A DNA stretch of 64,000 bases from Asanoa sp. WMMD1127 (GCF_029626225.1 NZ_JARUBP010000001.1:806001-870000), one strand, 5' to 3'. Positions 47,179-55,963 are shown, numbered from the stretch's first letter. The notes: a model not told the origin generated them from the sequence alone. Numbers and translations: made by a program.

Positions 47179-48749
47179 CGGCGCCGCCCACACTTGTCAT
47201 CGAGTCGCCGCCCGGCGCGGCGGCGACGAAGAAGGCGATCGGCGGTGTCGCGCGGGGCGGTGTCGCGGGCATCCTCGGCGCGGGGGTGGCCGGGCTCGCC
47301 GGGCTCGCGGTCACCTGGCTGGTCGCGCACCGGCTCGGGCCCGAGCACGCGGGCGCGTTCTTCGCCGCCACCGCCGCCTTCGTGCTCACCTCGACCCTGG
47401 CGAAGCTCGGCACCCAGACCGGGCTGGTCTACTGGCCGGCCCGGCTGCGCGCCCGCGGGCACGGCTTCCTGCTCGGCGCCTGCCTGCGCACCGCGTTCGC
47501 CCCGGTGGTCTGCGCGGCCGCCGCCGTCGGTGTGGCGCTCTACGTGGCGGCGCCGGAGCTGGCCCACGCGACCGCCGGCGAGGCGCCGCCGGCGGTGCAC
47601 GCCGAGCTGGTCACCCAACTGCGGCTGCTCGCTGCGTTCGTGCCGCTGGCCGTGCTCTCCGACACGCTGCTCGCGGCCACCCGCGGCTACCGGCTGATCC
47701 GGCCGACCGTGCTGCTGGACAAGCTGGTCCGGCCCGGCCTGCAGACCGTCGGCGTGGCGGCGGTGGCGGTCAGCGGCACCGCGACCCCGAGCCTGTTCGC
47801 GCTCGCCTGGGCCCTGCCCTACGTGCCCACCGCGCTGCTGGCCGCCTACGCGCTGCACCGGGCGCACACGCGGACGATGGCCGACATCACGCCGACCCGG
47901 GTGAAGCGCTCGCACCGGGCCAGCATGCGGCGCGCGTTCTGGCGGTTCACCGGGCCGCGCTCGGTCGCCTCGGTGGCCCAACTCGCCCTGCAGCGGGTCG
48001 ACGTGCTGCTGGTCGCCGCGCTGGCCGGCCTCGGGGCCGCCGGGCTCTACGCGGTCGCCGGGCGGTTCGTGGTGCTGGGCCAGTTCGCCAACCAGGGCAT
48101 CTCGCAGGCGGTGCAGCCGCGGCTGGCCGAGGCGCTCGCGGTCAAGGACCGCCCGGCCGCCAACACCCTCTACCAGACCGCGACCGGCTGGCTGATGCTG
48201 CTCACCTGGCCGCTCTATCTGCTGGTGATGACGTACGCGCCGGCGTACCTGGGCATCTTCGGCACCGCCTTTCGCGAGGGCGCCCCGATCGTGGTGGTGC
48301 TGGCCGCCGCGATGCTGGTCGCCACCGGCTGCGGGATGGTCGACATCGTGCTGTCGATGGCCGGCCGCACCTCGTGGAACCTCGGCAACGTGCTGGTCGC
48401 GCTGGGGCTGACGATCGCCCTGGATCTCGCGCTGATTCCGCGGCTGGGCGCCCTCGGCGCCGCGATCGGACTGGCTGCCGCCGTGGTCGCCAACAACGTG
48501 CTGCCGCTCGCCCAGGTCGGGCTCGGCCTGCGGCTCCACCCGTTCGGCGCGGGCTGGCTGTCGGCGGCGGCCGTCACGGTGCTCAGCTTCGGCGTCGCGC
48601 CGCAGGTCGTCGGCGCCGTGCTCGGTGGCGGCGCGGGCGCGACCGTGACCGCGCTCACGGTCGCCGCGGCCATGTATCTGGCCGGCGTCCGCCTCCTGCG
48701 CCGGCCGCTCGCGTTGGACGCCTTGAAGTCGCTGCGCCGGAAGCGTTGA
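47175..48749 (+). CDS. Polysaccharide flippase (Wzx/MOP superfamily)
   Basis: A 524-residue membrane protein with about 12-14 helices in the MOP exporter layout, running from A-G-I-L-G-A-G-V-A-G-L-A-G-L near residue 31 to the C-terminal basic end L-R-R-K-R. Features include R-V-D-V-L-L-V-A-A-L-A-G-L-G-A-A-G-L-Y and a late polar helix. It would flip undecaprenyl-linked repeat units across the membrane. ATG 47175 overlaps the sulfotransferase stop. Followed after 42 bases by the second GH26-like gene. Confidence 0.9.
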   Translation: MTAPPTLVIESPPGAAATKKAIGGVARGGVAGILGAGVAGLAGLAVTWLVAHRLGPEHAGAFFAATAAFVLTSTLAKLGTQTGLVYWPARLRARGHGFLLGACLRTAFAPVVCAAAAVGVALYVAAPELAHATAGEAPPAVHAELVTQLRLLAAFVPLAVLSDTLLAATRGYRLIRPTVLLDKLVRPGLQTVGVAAVAVSGTATPSLFALAWALPYVPTALLAAYALHRAHTRTMADITPTRVKRSHRASMRRAFWRFTGPRSVASVAQLALQRVDVLLVAALAGLGAAGLYAVAGRFVVLGQFANQGISQAVQPRLAEALAVKDRPAANTLYQTATGWLMLLTWPLYLLVMTYAPAYLGIFGTAFREGAPIVVVLAAAMLVATGCGMVDIVLSMAGRTSWNLGNVLVALGLTIALDLALIPRLGALGAAIGLAAAVVANNVLPLAQVGLGLRLHPFGAGWLSAAAVTVLSFGVAPQVVGAVLGGGAGATVTALTVAAAMYLAGVRLLRRPLALDALKSLRRKR

Positions 48750-48791
48750 TGCGCCCCGGGTTTACGGTCCGTCCGACGAAAGAGGAGAAAC

Positions 48792-49793
48792 GTGGTCGCG
48801 CGTATCCCCGCCGCCGTTGTGTCCGTCGCCGTCCTGGCCGTGCTGGCCGCCTGCACCACGACCGCACCGACGCCCGCGCCGTCGGCCGATTTCGAGCGGC
48901 ATCCGGCCGGGGTGGCGACGCGGACCGGTCCGTTCGAGAGCGGGCCGGTGAAGCCGCCGACGGACAAGGTCTGGGTCGGCGCCTGGGTCAAGCCCGACGT
49001 GTGGGGACAGGCCGGCCGGCGCGCCGCGGTCGCCAAGGTGGAGAAGTCGCTCGGCCGCCGGTTCGACGTCATCAACACCTACCGGACGTTCGACGAGAAG
49101 TTCTGGACCGAGACCGACAAGGAGTACGTCAAGCGGGGCAGCATCGTAATGGTCAGCTGGGCCTCCGGCGACACGCGGTCCATGCTGGACGGTCGGCACG
49201 ACGACCAGATCCGGGCCCAGGCCAAGCGGGTCGCGCGGGCGAAGCGGCCGGTGATGATGCGGTTCCGCTGGGAGATGGACCGGCCGAACCTGCGGGCCAC
49301 CATGTGGTCGCCGGAGGACTACATCGCGGCGTGGAAGTACGTCCGCCGGATCTTCACGCAGGAGGGCGCCACCAACGCCTCGTGGGTGTGGTGCCCGACG
49401 GCCGAGGGCTTCGACCGCGGTGACGCGCCGCTGTTCTATCCCGGTGACGACCAGGTCGACTGGACCTGCGTCGACGTCTACGCGAGCAGCGACTACCGCC
49501 CGCTCGACGAGCTCATGGGCAACTTCCTGAAGTGGGCAGCGCAGCGGCCCAAGCCGATCATCGTCGGTGAGTTCGGGGTGGCGCGGGAATGGGGATCGCA
49601 GCGGCGGAGGGAGTGGATCCGCGATGCGACCCGGGTGTTCAAGGCCAACCCGCAGATCCGGGCGGTCGCCTACTTCGACTCCGACCCGAACGACAACCCG
49701 TCGACGCTGCATTTCAAGATCTCGGACGACGAGCCCGCCTTCGCCGCCTTCCGCGAGCTGGCCGACGAGCTGTCAGGCGTACCGCGCGGCTAG
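48792..49793 (+). CDS. GH26-like lipoprotein
   Basis: A 333-residue lipoprotein: signal peptide with lipobox A-V-L-A-A-C (Cys21), a short Pro/Thr spacer, then a GH26-like barrel. Candidate catalytic acids are E161 (R-F-R-W-E-M-D) and E260 (I-I-V-G-E-F-G-V). Other barrel marks are W-V-G-A-W-V-K-P, V-M-V-S-W-A-S-G and W-T-C-V-D-V-Y. The GTG at 48792 follows AAAGAGGAGAAA. Probably membrane-anchored processing of the polymer. Its 3' end overlaps the convergent regulator by 21 bases. Confidence 0.88.
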   Translation: MVARIPAAVVSVAVLAVLAACTTTAPTPAPSADFERHPAGVATRTGPFESGPVKPPTDKVWVGAWVKPDVWGQAGRRAAVAKVEKSLGRRFDVINTYRTFDEKFWTETDKEYVKRGSIVMVSWASGDTRSMLDGRHDDQIRAQAKRVARAKRPVMMRFRWEMDRPNLRATMWSPEDYIAAWKYVRRIFTQEGATNASWVWCPTAEGFDRGDAPLFYPGDDQVDWTCVDVYASSDYRPLDELMGNFLKWAAQRPKPIIVGEFGVAREWGSQRRREWIRDATRVFKANPQIRAVAYFDSDPNDNPSTLHFKISDDEPAFAAFRELADELSGVPRG

Positions 49794-50708
49794 GCGGTTC
49801 GCGGTCTGGCGCATGCGCTCGCGCAGCTCCGGCGGGTCGAGCACCTCGACGTCGACGCCGAGCCGGAGCAGCTCGCCGTGGGCGTGGTCGACCGACTCGA
49901 TCGGGATGGTCGCGGTGCACCAGCCGTGTTCGCCCTCGACGGCGTCGTCGACCGGCCACCGTGCGCGGCCGGCCGGGGAGAGGCGGATCGTGGCGTGCCC
50001 GGTGACCAGCCGCGCCCGGAAGTCGGCGACGCCCGCCTGCCAGTGGGCGGCGAGGTCGAAGTCGGCCGGACGGGCGAACCGCTCGTCCGTGGTGGTCAAC
50101 GCGACGATCTGGTTGACCCGGTACGTCGCGGGCCGTGCGCTGCCCGGTCGGGCCGCCACCACGTACCACCGGCCGCCTTTGAGCACCAGGCCGTAGGGGT
50201 CGACCGTGCGCTCGACGTCGCGCTCCCACCCTCGATAGTGGATGGTGATCCGACGCTCCTCCCAGACGGCGGCGGCCACGGCCGACAGGTGCGGTGACGG
50301 ATCGCCGTCGGTGTACCAGTTGGTCGCGTCGAGGTGGAACCGCTGCGCGATCGCCTGGGCCCGCTCCCGCAGGGCGACCGGCAGCGCGGCCTCCAGCTTG
50401 AGCCGCGACGCGGCGACCAGCGCCGAGAGGCCGAGCTCCGCGGCCGGGCCCGGCAGGGCGTGCAGCGCGAGCGCCCCGGCCTCGGGCTCGGTCAGGCCGG
50501 TGAGCCGCGTGCGGAAGCCGTCGAGCAGCTGGTAGCCGCCGTCGTGCCCGGCCTCGCCGTAGAGCGGGACGCCGGCGGCGTGCAGCGCCTCGACGTCGCG
50601 GTAGATGGTGCGGACGGATACCTCGAGCTCGGCGGCGAGCTGGCCGGCCGTCAGCCGGCCGCGATTCTGCAGCAGCAGGAGGAGGGAGAGCAGTCGACTC
50701 GCGCGCAC
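49773..50708 (-). CDS. YafY-type regulator (HTH + WYL domain)
   Basis: A 311-residue regulator. A DeoR-like helix-turn-helix is at about 18-40 (T-A-G-Q-L-A-A-E-L-E-V-S-V-R-T-I-Y-R-D-V). The WYL domain has I-T-I-H-Y-R-G-W, D-P-Y-G-L-V-L-K-G-G-R-W-Y-V-V-A and the C-terminal cap. GTG 50708 is chosen since it gives the standard R-A-S-R-L-L-S-L-L-L-L-L-Q start. WYL regulators sense ligands such as nucleic acid pieces or small molecules; YafY-like members commonly control a neighbour. Divergent from the small gene at 50754 with 45 bases between. Confidence 0.93.
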   Translation of the reverse strand: MRASRLLSLLLLLQNRGRLTAGQLAAELEVSVRTIYRDVEALHAAGVPLYGEAGHDGGYQLLDGFRTRLTGLTEPEAGALALHALPGPAAELGLSALVAASRLKLEAALPVALRERAQAIAQRFHLDATNWYTDGDPSPHLSAVAAAVWEERRITIHYRGWERDVERTVDPYGLVLKGGRWYVVAARPGSARPATYRVNQIVALTTTDERFARPADFDLAAHWQAGVADFRARLVTGHATIRLSPAGRARWPVDDAVEGEHGWCTATIPIESVDHAHGELLRLGVDVEVLDPPELRERMRQTANRLAARYA

Positions 50709-50753
50709 TTCGCTGACACTAGCTGCCAGGGAAGAGCCCTTAGCGTCGCGGTC

Positions 50754-51212
50754 ATGAGTGACTTCGCTTTCTTCTCCGGCACGTGGGACGTCGTCAACCG
50801 CCGCCTGCGCAAGCGGCACGTCGGCAGCGACGAGTGGGACGAGTTCCCGGGCGTGACCGTGGCGCACACGTTCTTCGGCGGCAACGGCAGCTTCGACGAG
50901 ATCACCTTCCCGACGAAGGGCTTCTCGGGCGCCACGGTGCGGTCCTACGACACGGCCCGCGCCGAGTGGTCGATCTGGTGGCTCAACAGCCGGGACGGCC
51001 TGTTGCAGCCGCCGGTCGCCGGGCGGTGGACCGACGGCGTGGGCCTCTTCTACGGCGATGACGTCGACGAGGGCGTCGCGATCCGGTGCCGCTACACGTG
51101 GACCCGCGAGGGCGACGATCGGGCCCGCTGGGACCAGGCCTTCTCGACCGACGGGGAACAGACCTGGGAGACCAACTGGATCATGGAGATGACCCGCCGG
51201 CCCGCCGGTTAG
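50754..51212 (+). CDS. Small soluble beta-rich protein (lipocalin/DUF1579-like)
   Basis: A 152-residue soluble protein starting F-A-F-F-S-G-T-W-D-V-V-N-R-R-L, followed by alternating strands rich in aromatic residues (E-W-S-I-W-W-L-N-S-R, R-Y-T-W-T-R-E) and ending W-E-T-N-W-I-M-E-M-T. The F-x-G-T-W opening and strand pattern resemble lipocalin-like DUF1579-type proteins, but I am not sure of the family. Its ATG at 50754 is divergent from the WYL regulator, which likely controls it. The 3' end overlaps the convergent glycosyltransferase by four bases. Confidence 0.78.
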   Translation: MSDFAFFSGTWDVVNRRLRKRHVGSDEWDEFPGVTVAHTFFGGNGSFDEITFPTKGFSGATVRSYDTARAEWSIWWLNSRDGLLQPPVAGRWTDGVGLFYGDDVDEGVAIRCRYTWTREGDDRARWDQAFSTDGEQTWETNWIMEMTRRPAG

Positions 51213-51979
51213 CGGCGGACGGCCGTCGCCGCGAGCAGACGCAGGGCGTACGGGGCGTCGTGGCGCAGGTAGCGGCGGGCCAGCCGGCGTGGTTCGCACT
51301 TGAGGCGGTGCGCCCACTCCAGGCCGGCCCGCTGCATCCACACCGGAGCGCGGTGCTGCTGGCCGGCCACGAAGTTGACCGCCATGCCGCAACCGAGGAA
51401 CCAGGCGTTCGGCAGCGCGGCCCGCAGCCGGGTGATCAGCCGTTCCTGCCGGGGGAACCCGATGCCGACGAAGACCACGTCGGGCGCGGCGGTCCGCACC
51501 GTCTCGACCGCGGCGTCCACGGCCAGAGGGTCCGCGTCGAAGCCGAACGGCGGCGAGAGGTGGCCGGCGACGGCCAGGCCGGGGCACTGCGCGGTCAGCC
51601 GGTCGGCCGCCTGCTCGGCGATGGCCGGTGAGTCGCCGCCGAGCACGAACACCGAACGGCGGTCGGTGGCGAGCCCCGCCGAGAGCGACCAGATGAGACT
51701 CGACCCGGCCACCCGCTCGGGCAACGGGGTCCCCGTCAGCCGGCTCGCCCAGACGAGTGGCATCCCGTCGGCGACCACGAGCGTTGCGTCATCGAGGAAC
51801 GACTGCACCTCCGGGCAGACTCTGGCCTGGCGCACGATGTCGACGTTGGGCGTGAGGATCCGCCCGCCGTGCCCGCGCGCCAGGGCCCGCCGCACCACGG
51901 TGACCACCCGGCGTTCGGTGATCAGGTGGAGGCGCGAGCCGTCCAAGTGAACTCGGGCAAATCCGTAATGAAGCGACAC
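51209..51979 (-). CDS. WecG/TagA/CpsF family glycosyltransferase
   Basis: A 256-residue GT26-type enzyme that adds a sugar to a membrane-linked disaccharide precursor. Family marks are L-T-P-N-V-D-I-V-R-Q-A-R, V-V-A-D-G-M-P-L-V-W-A-S-R (catalytic Asp), V-F-V-L-G-G, V-F-V-G-I-G-F-P-R-Q-E and the C-terminal amphipathic R-A-G-L-E-W-A-H-R-L. GTG 51979 has GGGAGAG upstream; no better start lies between it and the divergent sulfotransferase. Typical of capsule, teichoic acid and EPS pathways. Confidence 0.9.
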   Translation of the reverse strand: MSLHYGFARVHLDGSRLHLITERRVVTVVRRALARGHGGRILTPNVDIVRQARVCPEVQSFLDDATLVVADGMPLVWASRLTGTPLPERVAGSSLIWSLSAGLATDRRSVFVLGGDSPAIAEQAADRLTAQCPGLAVAGHLSPPFGFDADPLAVDAAVETVRTAAPDVVFVGIGFPRQERLITRLRAALPNAWFLGCGMAVNFVAGQQHRAPVWMQRAGLEWAHRLKCEPRRLARRYLRHDAPYALRLLAATAVRR

Positions 51980-52029
51980 TTCGGCTCTCCCGCTCGTTAT
52001 GTGTGTGAAACGAGCGAAGGTGGGTAAAA

Positions 52030-52977
52030 GTGGCACGGCTACTCTTCGTCGGCGGGCTGGGCCGCAGCGGCACCACGCTGGTCGAACGGCTGCTCGGCGA
52101 GCTGCCCGGGGTCTGCGCGCTCGGCGAGGTCGTGCACCTCTGGCAACGCGACATCCGCTCCGACGAGCGGTGCGGCTGCGGCGAGCGGTTCTCCGGGTGC
52201 GCGTTCTGGACCCGGGTCGGCGAGATCGCGTTCGGCGGCTGGGCCAACGTCGACGTCTACCGGGTGCTGGCACTCCAGGCCGCGGTCGAACGGACGCGGC
52301 ACATCCCGCGGCTCGCCTCGCCCCGCCTACCGGACGACTACCGGGCGCAGGTGCAGGAGTACGCCGGCTACTACACCGCCGTCTACCGCGCCGCGGCCGA
52401 GGTGACCGGCGCGACGGTGCTCGTCGACTCGTCCAAGCACAGCGCGCTGGCCCACTGCCTGCGCTGGTCGAGCAGCCTCGACCTGCGGGTGGCGCACGTG
52501 GTCCGCGACCCGCGCGGCGTCGCGCACAGCTGGACCAAGGTGGTGCAGCGCCCCGAGAGCGACGGCGAGAGCGAGATGACCCGCTACTCCCCCGGCCGCT
52601 CGGCCATGCTGTGGAACGCCCACAACGCCGCGTTCGGCCTCCTCGCCCGGCGAGGTGTGCCGCTGCTGCGGGTCCGCTACGAGCAGTTCGTCGCCGACCC
52701 GCGGGCTGGACTCACGGAACTGGCCGACTTCACCGGCCTGCGGCTCGGCGAGTCCGATCTGGACTTCCTCACCGAGTCGCACGCCGATCTGGGCGTCGGG
52801 CACAGCGCGGCCGGCAACCCGATGCGCTTCCGGGTCGGCCGGATCCCGCTGCGCCGCGACGACGGCTGGATGCGCGGGCTGCCCGCCACCGACCGCCGGC
52901 TGGTCGGCGCCGTCTGTGCGCCCCTGCTGCGCGCGTACGGCTATCCGGTCATGGTGTCCCGCGGGAGCACGCGATGA
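52030..52977 (+). CDS. PAPS-dependent sulfotransferase (cluster copy 2)
   Basis: A 315-residue sulfotransferase of a different subgroup from the one at 46306. The PAPS loop G-G-L-G-R-S-G-T-T-L-V-E-R-L is near the N-terminus (8-21), the 3'-phosphate motif V-V-R-D-P-R-G-V-A-H-S-W at about 157-168. A cysteine-rich insert (C-G-C-G-E-R-F-S-G-C at 48-57) follows E-V-V-H-L-W. GTG 52030. Coupled by ATGA overlap to a GT2 glycosyltransferase. Likely sulfates the same or a related glycan. Confidence 0.9.
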   Translation: MARLLFVGGLGRSGTTLVERLLGELPGVCALGEVVHLWQRDIRSDERCGCGERFSGCAFWTRVGEIAFGGWANVDVYRVLALQAAVERTRHIPRLASPRLPDDYRAQVQEYAGYYTAVYRAAAEVTGATVLVDSSKHSALAHCLRWSSSLDLRVAHVVRDPRGVAHSWTKVVQRPESDGESEMTRYSPGRSAMLWNAHNAAFGLLARRGVPLLRVRYEQFVADPRAGLTELADFTGLRLGESDLDFLTESHADLGVGHSAAGNPMRFRVGRIPLRRDDGWMRGLPATDRRLVGAVCAPLLRAYGYPVMVSRGSTR

Positions 52978-53891
52978 CCCGGTGGCCGTCGGTCGGGGTG
53001 GTGATCCCGACCCGGAACCGGCCCGAACTGCTGCGGGCGGCGCTGGCGGCGGTGCGGGCCCAGGACTATCCCGGACCGCTGCGCGTCGTGGTGGCGTTCG
53101 ACCAGACCGAGCCGGACCTGCTGTTGGCCACCACGGACGGCGTACCCGTGCTGGTCATCTCCAACTGGCGCACGCCCGGCCTGGCCGGCACCCGCAACAG
53201 CGGGATCCTCGCCCTCGACACCGATCTGGTCGCGTTCTGCGACGACGACGACCAGTGGGCGCCGGACAAGCTGCGGGTCCAGGTGCCGGCGCTGCTGGCC
53301 TCCTCGGCGGAGTTCGCCACGTGCGCGATCGCCGTCTCGTTCCAGGGCCGGGTGACGCCGCGGCTGGCCGGCATGGCCTCGGTCGGGGTGGCCGAGCTCG
53401 CGCGTTCGCGGATGGCGATGCTGCACTCGTCGACGTTCCTGATGCGGCGCTCGGCGCTGGTCGAGTCCGACCGGATCGGGCTGGTGGCCGAGGACGCGCC
53501 CGGCTCGCAGAACGAGGACTGGGACCTGCTGCTGCGGGCCGCGCGCCGGCACCCCATCGTGCACGTCGACGAGCCGCTCGTGCGGGTGCTCTGGGGGCGC
53601 AGTTCCCATTACGCGTACGAGTATCAGACCAAGATCTCGTCCCTGCGCTGGATGATGGAGCGACATCCGGAGATCCGCGGGTGCCCGCCCGGCGCGGCTC
53701 GGGTCTACGGCCAGCTCGCGTGCTGGAACGCGGCCTCCGGCAACCGGGCCGAGGCCTGGAAGTGGACCCGCGAGGCCGTGCGGGCCAACTGGCGCGAGCC
53801 CCGCACGGCAATCGCGGTCGCGGCCATGACGGGCGCGGTGAAGATGGAGAACGTGTTGTCCACCCTGCACCGGTACGGCCGGGGGATCTGA
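52974..53891 (+). CDS. Glycosyltransferase family 2
   Basis: A 305-residue GT-A fold enzyme. It opens V-G-V-V-I-P-T-R-N-R-P-E-L-L, has A-G-T-R-N-S-G near 71-77 and the metal-binding run C-D-D-D-D-Q-W (89-95), then E-D-W-D-L-L-L-R for the acceptor site. No membrane segment is evident. ATG 52974 overlaps the sulfotransferase stop. The donor sugar cannot be told from sequence. Last gene of the polysaccharide region. Confidence 0.92.
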   Translation: MTRWPSVGVVIPTRNRPELLRAALAAVRAQDYPGPLRVVVAFDQTEPDLLLATTDGVPVLVISNWRTPGLAGTRNSGILALDTDLVAFCDDDDQWAPDKLRVQVPALLASSAEFATCAIAVSFQGRVTPRLAGMASVGVAELARSRMAMLHSSTFLMRRSALVESDRIGLVAEDAPGSQNEDWDLLLRAARRHPIVHVDEPLVRVLWGRSSHYAYEYQTKISSLRWMMERHPEIRGCPPGAARVYGQLACWNAASGNRAEAWKWTREAVRANWREPRTAIAVAAMTGAVKMENVLSTLHRYGRGI

Positions 53892-53922
53892 TTCTGTCGG
53901 TGGGTGTGGCTACCCTCGGCGC

Positions 53923-54723
53923 GTGAAGGTTGCGGTTGCCGACGGCGTCGGGCTCAACGTGCGACACACGGCGGGCCCGGCGGCGCCCGCGTTCCTGCTC
54001 GTGCACGGCCTGGCGTCCAACGCCCGGCTCTGGGACGGCGTGGCCGCTGCGCTGGCCGCGGCCGGCCACCCCTCCTACGCCGTCGACCTGCGCGGCCACG
54101 GCGAGTCCGACCTGCCCGACCACGGCTTCGACACCGCGACCGCGGCCGCCGACCTGTCCACGGTGATCTCGTCGCTCGGCCTCGACCGGCCCGTCGTGGC
54201 CGGCCAGTCCTGGGGCGGCAACGTCGTGGTCGAGCTGGCCGCGCGGCATCCGTCCCTCGTGCGGGCGTTGGCTCTGGTCGACGGCGGCTGGATCGACCTG
54301 CCCGCCTCGTTCAGCTCCTGGTCGGCGTGCGCTTCGGCACTGCGCCCGCCGGCAATCGACGGGTCCCTCGTCGACGACCTGCGGGCCCGCCTGCGTTCGG
54401 GGCATCCCGACTGGTCCGCCGAGGCGGTCGAGGCGACGCTGGCCAACCTGCGGGTCGACGCCGCCGGCCGGTTGTCACGGCGACTGCCGGTCGAGCGCCA
54501 CATGGAGATCCTGCGCAGCATGTGGGATCACCCGCCGCGCCAGTGGTTCCCGGCGCTGACGATGCCGGTGCTGTTGATGCCGGCCGGCGGGTCCAGCGTC
54601 GACGGGGCCTCGGCGGCCATCCCGTCCGCGCGCGTGCGGCGCTACGTCGGTGGCGACCACGACCTGCACGCGCAGCAGCCCGACCGGGTGGCCGCCGACC
54701 TGCTCACGTTGGTCTCACCATGA
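53923..54723 (+). CDS. Alpha/beta hydrolase
   Basis: A 266-residue cytoplasmic hydrolase. Oxyanion motif L-V-H-G-L-A-S-N, D-L-R-G-H-G-E-S-D, nucleophile elbow V-A-G-Q-S-W-G-G-N (Ser about 94), and the C-terminal His in G-G-D-H-D-L-H. A D-G-G-W after the elbow is family-typical. GTG 53923; its stop overlaps the ATG of the next gene (ATGA), so the two are coupled. Substrate unknown. Confidence 0.9.
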   Translation: MKVAVADGVGLNVRHTAGPAAPAFLLVHGLASNARLWDGVAAALAAAGHPSYAVDLRGHGESDLPDHGFDTATAAADLSTVISSLGLDRPVVAGQSWGGNVVVELAARHPSLVRALALVDGGWIDLPASFSSWSACASALRPPAIDGSLVDDLRARLRSGHPDWSAEAVEATLANLRVDAAGRLSRRLPVERHMEILRSMWDHPPRQWFPALTMPVLLMPAGGSSVDGASAAIPSARVRRYVGGDHDLHAQQPDRVAADLLTLVSP

Positions 54724-55949
54724 GCCGGCTGCTGGTGGTGATGGGCTCGGGCGAGACGGCGCCGACGATGGTCAAGCCGCACCGGGCGGTGTTCGCGCGG
54801 TCCGGTGGCCCCGCCGTCCTGCTCGACACCCCCTACGGCTTCCAGTCCAACGCCGACGACATCTCGGCCCGCGCGGTGCGCTACTTCGACCAGAGCGTGG
54901 GCCGCGCGGTGTCGGTGGTCTCCTGGCGGCAGCCACCGGACGACCCGGTCACGCGGGAGCGGGCCCTGGCGGAGCTGCGGGAGGCGGGCTGGGTGTTCGC
55001 GGGCCCGGGCAGCCCGACCTACACGCTGCGCCAGTGGCGCGACACCGCGATCCCCGAGCTGTTGGCCGACAAGCTGACCCGGGCGGGCGTGGTCCTGTTC
55101 GCCAGCGCGGCAGCCCTGACCTTGGGCACCCACACAGTGCCGGTCTACGAGATCTACAAGGCCGGCATCGCGCCGCACTGGGCCGACGGTCTCAACCTGA
55201 TCGAGGCGGCGATCGGCTTCCCGGCGGTGCTGATCCCGCACTACGACAACGCCGAGGGCGGCAACCACGACACCCGGTTCTGCTACCTGGGCGCCGAGCG
55301 ATTGTCCTATTTGGAAGCCTTGCTACCGCCGGGCCAGCTGATCATCGGGGTCGACGAGCACACCGCCGTGGTCTTCGACCTCGACGCCAAGACGGCCACC
55401 GTGTCGGGCAACGGGGTGCTGACCCTGCGCCGCTCGGGCGTGAGCGCGGTGTTCCCGGCCGGCTCGGTGCTGTCGTTCGGCGACCTGGCCGCGGGCCCGT
55501 CGGCGGCGCCTCCCGCTCCACCCGCGGACGTGGCGGCGCCGGTCGTGGCTGCGCCGTCACTGCGCGGGGCGGCCGACGAGCTCGACGCCGCCTTCGCGGC
55601 CGCGCTGGCGGCCCGCGACGTCGACACCTGCGTGGCGACGATGCTCGAGCTGGAGCAGGCGATCGTCGACTGGTCGGGCGACACCGAGACCAACGACGGC
55701 GCCGACCACCCACGCTCGATCCTGCGCGGCATGGTGGTCCGGCTGGGCGAACTGGCCCGGCGCGGCGCCGCGGACCCCGCGGAATCGGTGGGCCCGTTCG
55801 TGTCGGCTTTGGTCGAGCTGCGGGCGCAGGCCCGGCTCAACCACGACTACGCGACCTCGGACGCGGTCCGCGACCGGCTGGCGGCGGCCGGCGTCGAGCT
55901 GCGTGACACCCCTGACGGCACGATCTGGCACCTCACCACGCCAGGCTGA
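54720..55949 (+). CDS. Peptidase S51/cyanophycinase-like domain fused to a CysRS C-terminal-like domain
   Basis: A 409-residue two-domain protein. Residues 1-245 resemble the class-I-glutamine-amidotransferase-like fold of peptidase E/cyanophycinase: V-V-M-G-S-G-E-T-A-P-T, G-P-G-S-P-T-Y-T-L-R, F-A-S-A-A-A-L-T-L-G where GxSAGA is expected, and I-G-V-D-E-H-T-A. An Ala/Pro linker follows (about 258-275). Residues about 280-405 are helical and end N-H-D-Y-A-T-S-D-A-V-R-D-R-L-A-A-A-G-V-E, then D-T-P-D-G-T-I-W. That is the tail of cysteinyl-tRNA synthetase, without any synthetase catalytic core. ATG 54720, coupled to the hydrolase. Confidence 0.82.
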   Translation: MSRLLVVMGSGETAPTMVKPHRAVFARSGGPAVLLDTPYGFQSNADDISARAVRYFDQSVGRAVSVVSWRQPPDDPVTRERALAELREAGWVFAGPGSPTYTLRQWRDTAIPELLADKLTRAGVVLFASAAALTLGTHTVPVYEIYKAGIAPHWADGLNLIEAAIGFPAVLIPHYDNAEGGNHDTRFCYLGAERLSYLEALLPPGQLIIGVDEHTAVVFDLDAKTATVSGNGVLTLRRSGVSAVFPAGSVLSFGDLAAGPSAAPPAPPADVAAPVVAAPSLRGAADELDAAFAAALAARDVDTCVATMLELEQAIVDWSGDTETNDGADHPRSILRGMVVRLGELARRGAADPAESVGPFVSALVELRAQARLNHDYATSDAVRDRLAAAGVELRDTPDGTIWHLTTPG

Positions 55950-55963
55950 GCTCCCCAGCGACT

